Shown piece by piece: positions 41,996 through 46,565 of a stretch of DNA of 46,565 nt. The notes under the pieces are model-generated. The model had not been told where the DNA came from. It did no database searches and worked only from the letters and a program-made list of their open reading frames with translations. The stretch covers positions 1 through 46,565 of the forward strand of contig MSJI02000350.1 in assembly GCA_001931905.2 (NCBI GenBank). The letters run 5' to 3'. Made by a program: the position numbers and the translations under genes. Source of the stretch: Cladosporium sp. IMV 00045. Its lineage: Eukaryota; Ascomycota; Dothideomycetes; Cladosporiales; Cladosporiaceae. Position 1 is the stretch's first letter, and each line of letters starts with the position of its first letter.

Positions 41996-44095
41996 CTAGA
42001 CGATCAGAATATCCACCAGTGTAATCTCGCTCTTCCATCCTCCGTAAAGATCATCGGGATCCTTGAAAAGCTCACCATTCATGGCTCCTTGCAGGTGACA
42101 CTCTCCAACAAGAGAATAGCTCGCATTACCATTCAGTGTTGCCATATTTGCGTTGTCCACGTGAGCCTCGGAGTTAAGTGATCTGAGGATGTACGGGAAG
42201 ACGCCTCCAACCAGGGAGACAACAATGTCTCCATGACTGACACCTAACATGGCGCAATTTCCGGGCTGATCAGAATGCGCCTCCTCATGAGGTCCAGGAC
42301 TTTGCCCATCATGAGGCTCTGGGCTATCCGTTGTAGGCAAACTTTGAGCTAGAGCCTCGATGGCAGTCATACCTATCCTCCCCGCCGCAGTTGTGAAAAT
42401 ACGACGACCCAGACTGTTGCGTTTCACCATGTTCTCGAATAACTCACTCCTGCCTGTCAGCTTTCCGAAAGTCAGAACTACCTTTGTTGTCTTAGCCTTC
42501 TCCTGCAGTTCTGAATTGGTAGAAAGCTCCTCGGCTGTGCAGTCCAGTCCCTTCAAGATACATTCTTCGGCGAGCAGACTCAAGAAGCTCCACTTCAGTT
42601 GATCGTCTCGGTGATTTGCATCTCTGAGAAGTTCTCCAGCGTCTGGCGGAGGGTCTAGAATCAGGGCACGCCAAAATTTGTCGATCCTCTCGTGTGCGCT
42701 CTCTTTGTCCGCCTTTGGGACCGACAGGTACGTATCTGTGATGAGACGTCGGCAATTTGACTCATTCAGGATCTCCGACACAAACTCAACGCGGTCCATT
42801 GCATGAGCCTGCACGTGAAGGTTGCTCTCAGAATCGACAAAGATGCGCTTCTTAGGTGTGACTGAGTTCGACCAATCTCGAAATCCGCATCGAATCCTTC
42901 CTAGATCCGATTCGTTCGGTGCTGGCGTGCTCAAGTCGCACGCCCAAGTGGGCAGGTCGTGAATGCGACGTCTACATGGTGTACTTTGATGGTGCCAGAG
43001 CATCATGTCCTGGCGCTCATGCAAAACGTAACGTGCTGCTTCCGTAAACACCTCGATTATGGACTTGCGATAGTCTGCTGTAGGTAGAGGCTCTGGTTCG
43101 TTGCCTAGCTCTTCTACCTTCTTGGAGGGTTCTGCGATTGGTAGCATTGCGAAGATCAGTTCCCTCGGATCGGGTACACGTCTTGGGCATCCGGTCACAT
43201 CGCACCGAAACTTGAACAGAAGTTCGAGAGGCTTTTGCAGAAGCCTCCGCTGCACAGCCAGCTCAATAGATGTGATTAGGTCGAATGTGTCTAGCACGCT
43301 TTTGGGCAAGGCAACCTCCAGCTGCGGGCTGAGGTAGATGTATGCCATGAAGGCTACGTAGAAGTCTCGCCACCGTAACGTTCCACGCCCACTTCTAAGA
43401 ATCGTTTTCTTCCCCAAGACAACATCGGAAATGGCTTGCGGGCTTCCGAAATACGGAGATGAGAGAACCTCATGTACTCCATCCCAAAGGTCGGTGTCGG
43501 ATAAACGAAGCTTTGAGTATTCTCGTGACACGAGCCATTTGCGCAACACCTCTGGGTTACATGACACAATCCCTGGAACAGTCGACGCGAAAGCCAAAAG
43601 ACTGCCATCAAGCCACCATGCTGCCAAAGTCTTGAGGATGACAAAGACTTCGGAAGAGCGTTCGTCTCCGGTCCCCAAGAAGCACACGACCTTTCGAGAT
43701 CTCTGCATGATTTCTCTCTTGGCCGCAGCCGCCTTGTTTCGTTCTTCCACACTATTACCGGCCAAGGCGTCTGCCCATATCAGGATGCTGATTGTTTTAC
43801 GTCGTAGACATCTCAGCGCCTGCTCCAGTGGCAAGGGAATGGGCGTCGGCGTCCCATCAACTGTGATCTTGACGATATCCTGTAGAGACGAGCGGTCGTA
43901 TGAAATGCAGTCGTAGACTGTCTTCTTGGGGTCGACTTGGACAAGGCTAATTTCGAGATTGTCGTCGTGTTTTCCTGGAGCAACATTCGCCAACATGATA
44001 GTATATCCAGCGGGCTCTGCGCTGAAGAGCCTGGCAAACGGGTTCTGCTCAGCCATAGCGGAGACCGACGGGTTTCGTTCGCTAATAACAGGCAT
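41996..44095 (-). CDS. HET-domain (heterokaryon incompatibility) protein, degenerate core
   Basis: Single exon, 699 residues. The N-terminal region (about 45-215) aligns in order with the fungal HET domain, whose members trigger self/non-self recognition and programmed cell death after hyphal fusion: LVQVDP, YDCISYDRSS (usual form Y.ALSYVWG), PLPLEQALRCLR, ILIWADALAGNSVEER (usual WIDALCINQ..ER), then IMQRSRKVVCFLG. The C-terminus has the typical HET-protein ending, SYSLVGECHLQGAMNGELF at about 665-685. Several hallmark residues (the WG and the CINQ block) are changed, so it may be a diverged or non-signalling member. The start at 44095 is the first ATG; Met14 is an alternative. No HET-partner gene (STAND/NLR or lipase type) is adjacent. 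It is convergent with the four-TM gene. Confidence 0.8.
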   Translation of the reverse strand: MPVISERNPSVSAMAEQNPFARLFSAEPAGYTIMLANVAPGKHDDNLEISLVQVDPKKTVYDCISYDRSSLQDIVKITVDGTPTPIPLPLEQALRCLRRKTISILIWADALAGNSVEERNKAAAAKREIMQRSRKVVCFLGTGDERSSEVFVILKTLAAWWLDGSLLAFASTVPGIVSCNPEVLRKWLVSREYSKLRLSDTDLWDGVHEVLSSPYFGSPQAISDVVLGKKTILRSGRGTLRWRDFYVAFMAYIYLSPQLEVALPKSVLDTFDLITSIELAVQRRLLQKPLELLFKFRCDVTGCPRRVPDPRELIFAMLPIAEPSKKVEELGNEPEPLPTADYRKSIIEVFTEAARYVLHERQDMMLWHHQSTPCRRRIHDLPTWACDLSTPAPNESDLGRIRCGFRDWSNSVTPKKRIFVDSESNLHVQAHAMDRVEFVSEILNESNCRRLITDTYLSVPKADKESAHERIDKFWRALILDPPPDAGELLRDANHRDDQLKWSFLSLLAEECILKGLDCTAEELSTNSELQEKAKTTKVVLTFGKLTGRSELFENMVKRNSLGRRIFTTAAGRIGMTAIEALAQSLPTTDSPEPHDGQSPGPHEEAHSDQPGNCAMLGVSHGDIVVSLVGGVFPYILRSLNSEAHVDNANMATLNGNASYSLVGECHLQGAMNGELFKDPDDLYGGWKSEITLVDILIV

Positions 44096-44852
44096 TGGTG
44101 AGGACGAGCAGTGGACTAAGACCAGCAGTGAGTGCGGTCAAAGGTCTCATAATATTAACGAAGAATGGTATATGTCCAGCCGGGTGCCGCCAGCTACACC
44201 AGGCACCCGACCGCGGAGCGCATGAGCAGTGAGCGCCGCCCATACCATCATCTGGCAGAAGCCATCAGAATAGCGACGACCGGGCATGTTTCAGTGCAGA
44301 CGTTCGTTGCCTGCGAAGGGCGGGAAGGATTGGATAGCGTGTTTGAAGGAACAAGGTAGGATCATGGCGAAATTTCGCCGAAGTCACAACAAGCCGGCAC
44401 ATCTCAAACTCTGTAAGCATCTTCCTCGATAATGGCGCAGTACTTGAGCAAAAATGCCATCAGCAAAGGTAACAGATCATTCTTTATCGTATGATCGTCA
44501 GACAGCGACATGCACAAGACAATATGTACGATCCAAATCAACAACAAACTCATGAAAGAAAGAGTGAAACAAGACTGTAAGTATATAAAGTTCTTCATTA
44601 AAGAGGTCATCAACTTTCATCATTTCTAGTGAACAAAAAGGCAAGCACGCTGGGGTATGTATACCATGACCCTCCCTTTTCCCACACGAATCATCCACGG
44701 GCATGCGCATGCAGTTAAAGGCAGTATATGTTCTTACCAAACCAGACATACGAAAAGAAAACACCCACAAGAAAAAAAGGGAAAAAAAGATAAGGAAAAA
44801 AGGTAAAGAAATGACGCGATCAAGAACGACACTCGAGAAGCTGAGTATCCTT
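44096..44852. other. Intergenic region with purine-rich tract
   Basis: Promoter of the HET gene at its left and 3' flank of the Ras-GAP gene at its right, both transcribed leftwards. A dense A/G tract at about 44750-44815 (T/C-rich on the transcribed sense) probably belongs to the Ras-GAP 3' UTR. A GC-rich dyad (gggtgcc...ggcaccc, about 44180-44208) lies in the HET promoter. No gene seen. Confidence 0.5.
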
Positions 44853-46565
44853 CTAATCATCGCGGTAGAACTTCTTGAAAACCAGATGCAGGAGGAGGTT
44901 GACTGCTAGCTTTGCGCCGGCTTCCTCCCCTCCCTGTCCGTCCTCGAAAATTCCAATTGTGTTGCGGTTGTCGTACTGTGCTTGCAGCAAGTCGTCCAGG
45001 AGGAGATTCGAGCTGGCGCCCGGCAGCATCATGCTACCCGAGCTAGCTTCGAAGTGGAACACACCGACTTCGTCTGATGATATCACAACGTTGAGGTTGT
45101 TCCAGTTGTCCATAGGATAGGCGTGCCACTGGAGCAGCACGCCCTTGTCGGCAAGCTGGCGCGCAGAGTACTTGTAAGAACCGAACTTAGGCTGGCGACC
45201 TGCTTTCTCGAGCTCGCGCTCGTGATTCCATTGCTTGGTGAAAGGCAGGCGGAAGGTCTTGTGGCCGGTCTTCTTGTTGGCGAGGGTCTTGAGACACTGC
45301 TCGATGTAGTCGTTGTAGCTGGTCAGCTGTTCTTCCAGATACGTTGCTTTCTTGTCGAGACCGGCAAGCGTTTGGCGGGTGGCATCGGACTCCCGCTGGC
45401 GGTCAAGGCGGCGACGGTGTTTGGAGCGGATGTCAGCAGCAAGGGCGTTGAGGACTTCTTGGTAGTTGTTCTGTCTGCTGACACGGTACTGTGGCGGAGT
45501 TGACGGGTTTTCAAGGTTAAGGATGTTTTCCAGTGCTTGCGACTTGAGCTCGGCGTAAGTCATGTGCTCGATGTCCAGCAAGTTAGTGGCTCGCAGTTCA
45601 TCGGAAACGGCAGAAGGGGTCTCGGAGTACATGGACTGAGTTCCTCCACCCCTCATGCTGGCTCGAGGATCGAAAGCACCTAGGTGGTATGCTTTTCTGG
45701 GGCTGCGCGAGGGTGAGCGCGACTCCTTGCTGGCCATCTCCTCTTCAACAAGCGAGTACCACTTGTCGTCGTCCTCATGACTGATCGGTCGCAACAGAAT
45801 CTCCATGAGATTGGAACCAGACTGAACCCGGATGATGAACAGAACAAGTCGCTTGGTGGCAGTGAAAAGCGCTCTGGCCTCAGCGTTCGGGTCTTCTTGT
45901 ACCTTGAATCTGGACTTGAGAGTAAGAGTGATCTCGCCTCCACCACCAGTGTTGCCAAGGTCAGCCTCGTTGCCCTTTGGCGTTCCGAGATCGGAGAGGA
46001 TCTCCTTGATTGAGTCGTCACGGTTGGGGGCAATGGCGGAGATGTTGTCGGTCATCAAGCTGTGCAGCTGGAAGATATCCGAGAGCTTGATGTAGACTGT
46101 AGGCTTGGTCCTCGAGTACAAGTCGGAGAGGTGGTCGGAATCGAAGTGTTCCTGGGGGCTTTCGATGTCAAACAGAGCGTGCAAAGCATCTTGCCACCTG
46201 GCGATACCCTCGCCAACCCAGCTGTTCAAGGGTTGAAGATACATGTTCTCCTGGCTGAAGAGTCGTCCAGCAGAGCACACTTGACCTAGCACGAGAGTGA
46301 CCTGGGCAAGATTGCGCTTGTTCACTGGCGACAAACCTCTGTCAATCACGCCCCACATCTCAGGCTCACGGAAGGCAGGCAAAAGATAAGTCTTCCAAAG
46401 CCAGTTGCCGACGAGCGTAGCCAGGTACGCAGGCTCCTCTTGAGGGTACTGCTGCTGCATGGCGTTGTATTGCGAAGATGCGACGTATCGAACACCATAT
46501 GGCATGCGATGGAGTGTGTCCTCCAAGCTCAGGAAGAAGCCATCACACAAGTCGCGGAGGTCTTG
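44853..46565 (-). CDS. Ras GTPase-activating protein, Gap1/IQGAP type, C-terminal part (runs off window)
   Basis: The frame is open from the right edge to the stop at 44853, 570 residues, with the N-terminus outside the window. The first 120 residues are the end of a RasGAP domain: DTLHRMPYGVRYVA, the GNWLWKTYLLPAF region (corresponding to the family's FL..YINPAIV helix), then LSPVNKRNLAQVTLVLGQV. After a variable Ser-rich linker comes the RasGAP C-terminal domain found in S. pombe Gap1, Aspergillus GapA and IQGAPs: TYAELKSQALENILNLE, a charged helix, GHKTFRLPFTKQW, and a final C2-like/GRD-C portion ending LLLHLVFKKFYRDD. It should stimulate GTP hydrolysis by Ras and influence polarity or cytokinesis. 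Whether calponin-homology and IQ motifs exist upstream, which would make it an IQGAP rather than a Gap1/GapA, cannot be seen here. Confidence 0.88.
   Translation of the reverse strand, partial: QDLRDLCDGFFLSLEDTLHRMPYGVRYVASSQYNAMQQQYPQEEPAYLATLVGNWLWKTYLLPAFREPEMWGVIDRGLSPVNKRNLAQVTLVLGQVCSAGRLFSQENMYLQPLNSWVGEGIARWQDALHALFDIESPQEHFDSDHLSDLYSRTKPTVYIKLSDIFQLHSLMTDNISAIAPNRDDSIKEILSDLGTPKGNEADLGNTGGGGEITLTLKSRFKVQEDPNAEARALFTATKRLVLFIIRVQSGSNLMEILLRPISHEDDDKWYSLVEEEMASKESRSPSRSPRKAYHLGAFDPRASMRGGGTQSMYSETPSAVSDELRATNLLDIEHMTYAELKSQALENILNLENPSTPPQYRVSRQNNYQEVLNALAADIRSKHRRRLDRQRESDATRQTLAGLDKKATYLEEQLTSYNDYIEQCLKTLANKKTGHKTFRLPFTKQWNHERELEKAGRQPKFGSYKYSARQLADKGVLLQWHAYPMDNWNNLNVVISSDEVGVFHFEASSGSMMLPGASSNLLLDDLLQAQYDNRNTIGIFEDGQGGEEAGAKLAVNLLLHLVFKKFYRDD

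Overview
The window is nuclear DNA of a filamentous ascomycete (Pezizomycotina, most likely Dothideomycetes). The evidence is: genes with short spliceosomal introns of about 50-90 bp, most with clear CTAAC/CTGAC branch points; a Zn2Cys6 transcription factor with a fungal-specific middle domain; a HET-domain protein; a GtaA-type glutaminase; Dal5- and Jen-type MFS transporters; and a fungal TRP/Pkd2-like channel. I see no bacterial, organellar or clear intact transposon sequence. The class-level call is inference.

Layout, left to right. At 0.4-1.1 kb is a small PPxY-containing protein. At 3.6-4.8 kb is a three-exon Myb/SANT-like nuclear protein. At 5.4-6.2 kb (minus) is a RidA/Mmf1 protein with a mitochondrial presequence and an internal start. 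At 7.0-10.5 kb (minus) is a large TRP-like ML-domain channel. At 11-16.2 kb is an accessory-looking stretch holding one orphan two-exon gene (12.8-14.2 kb) flanked by several different tandem repeat arrays. At 16.3-18.5 kb (minus) is a secreted glutaminase, followed by about 3 kb of gene-poor, lower-GC sequence. RIB7 (riboflavin biosynthesis) lies at 21.6-22.4 kb. At 25.0-28.0 kb is the five-exon Zn2Cys6 regulator, and at 29.2-30.7 kb (minus) a FYVE+RING ubiquitin ligase of Pib1 type.

From 32.1 to 38.9 kb three genes look like a small uptake/catabolic module: a Dal5-type organic-anion permease (minus), a divergently transcribed cytosolic type-B carboxylesterase (plus), and a Jen-type monocarboxylate transporter (minus, convergent with the esterase). 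The divergent promoter contains four copies of the heptamer TACAACC, two of them arranged as a palindrome. The permease gene appears to need a GC-AG intron, and the Jen-type gene has one exon junction that does not keep frame without a microexon.

The right end holds an orphan four-TM protein (41.2-41.9 kb), a HET-domain protein with degenerate core motifs (42.0-44.1 kb, minus), and the C-terminal 570 codons of a Ras-GAP/IQGAP-like protein that runs off the window (minus).

The strongest candidates for something undescribed are the permease-esterase-Jen module with its TACAACC promoter motif, and the orphan gene with its hairpin-containing 74-bp repeats. All spliced models were assembled by eye from frame, splice-site and family-conservation evidence; no search was run.
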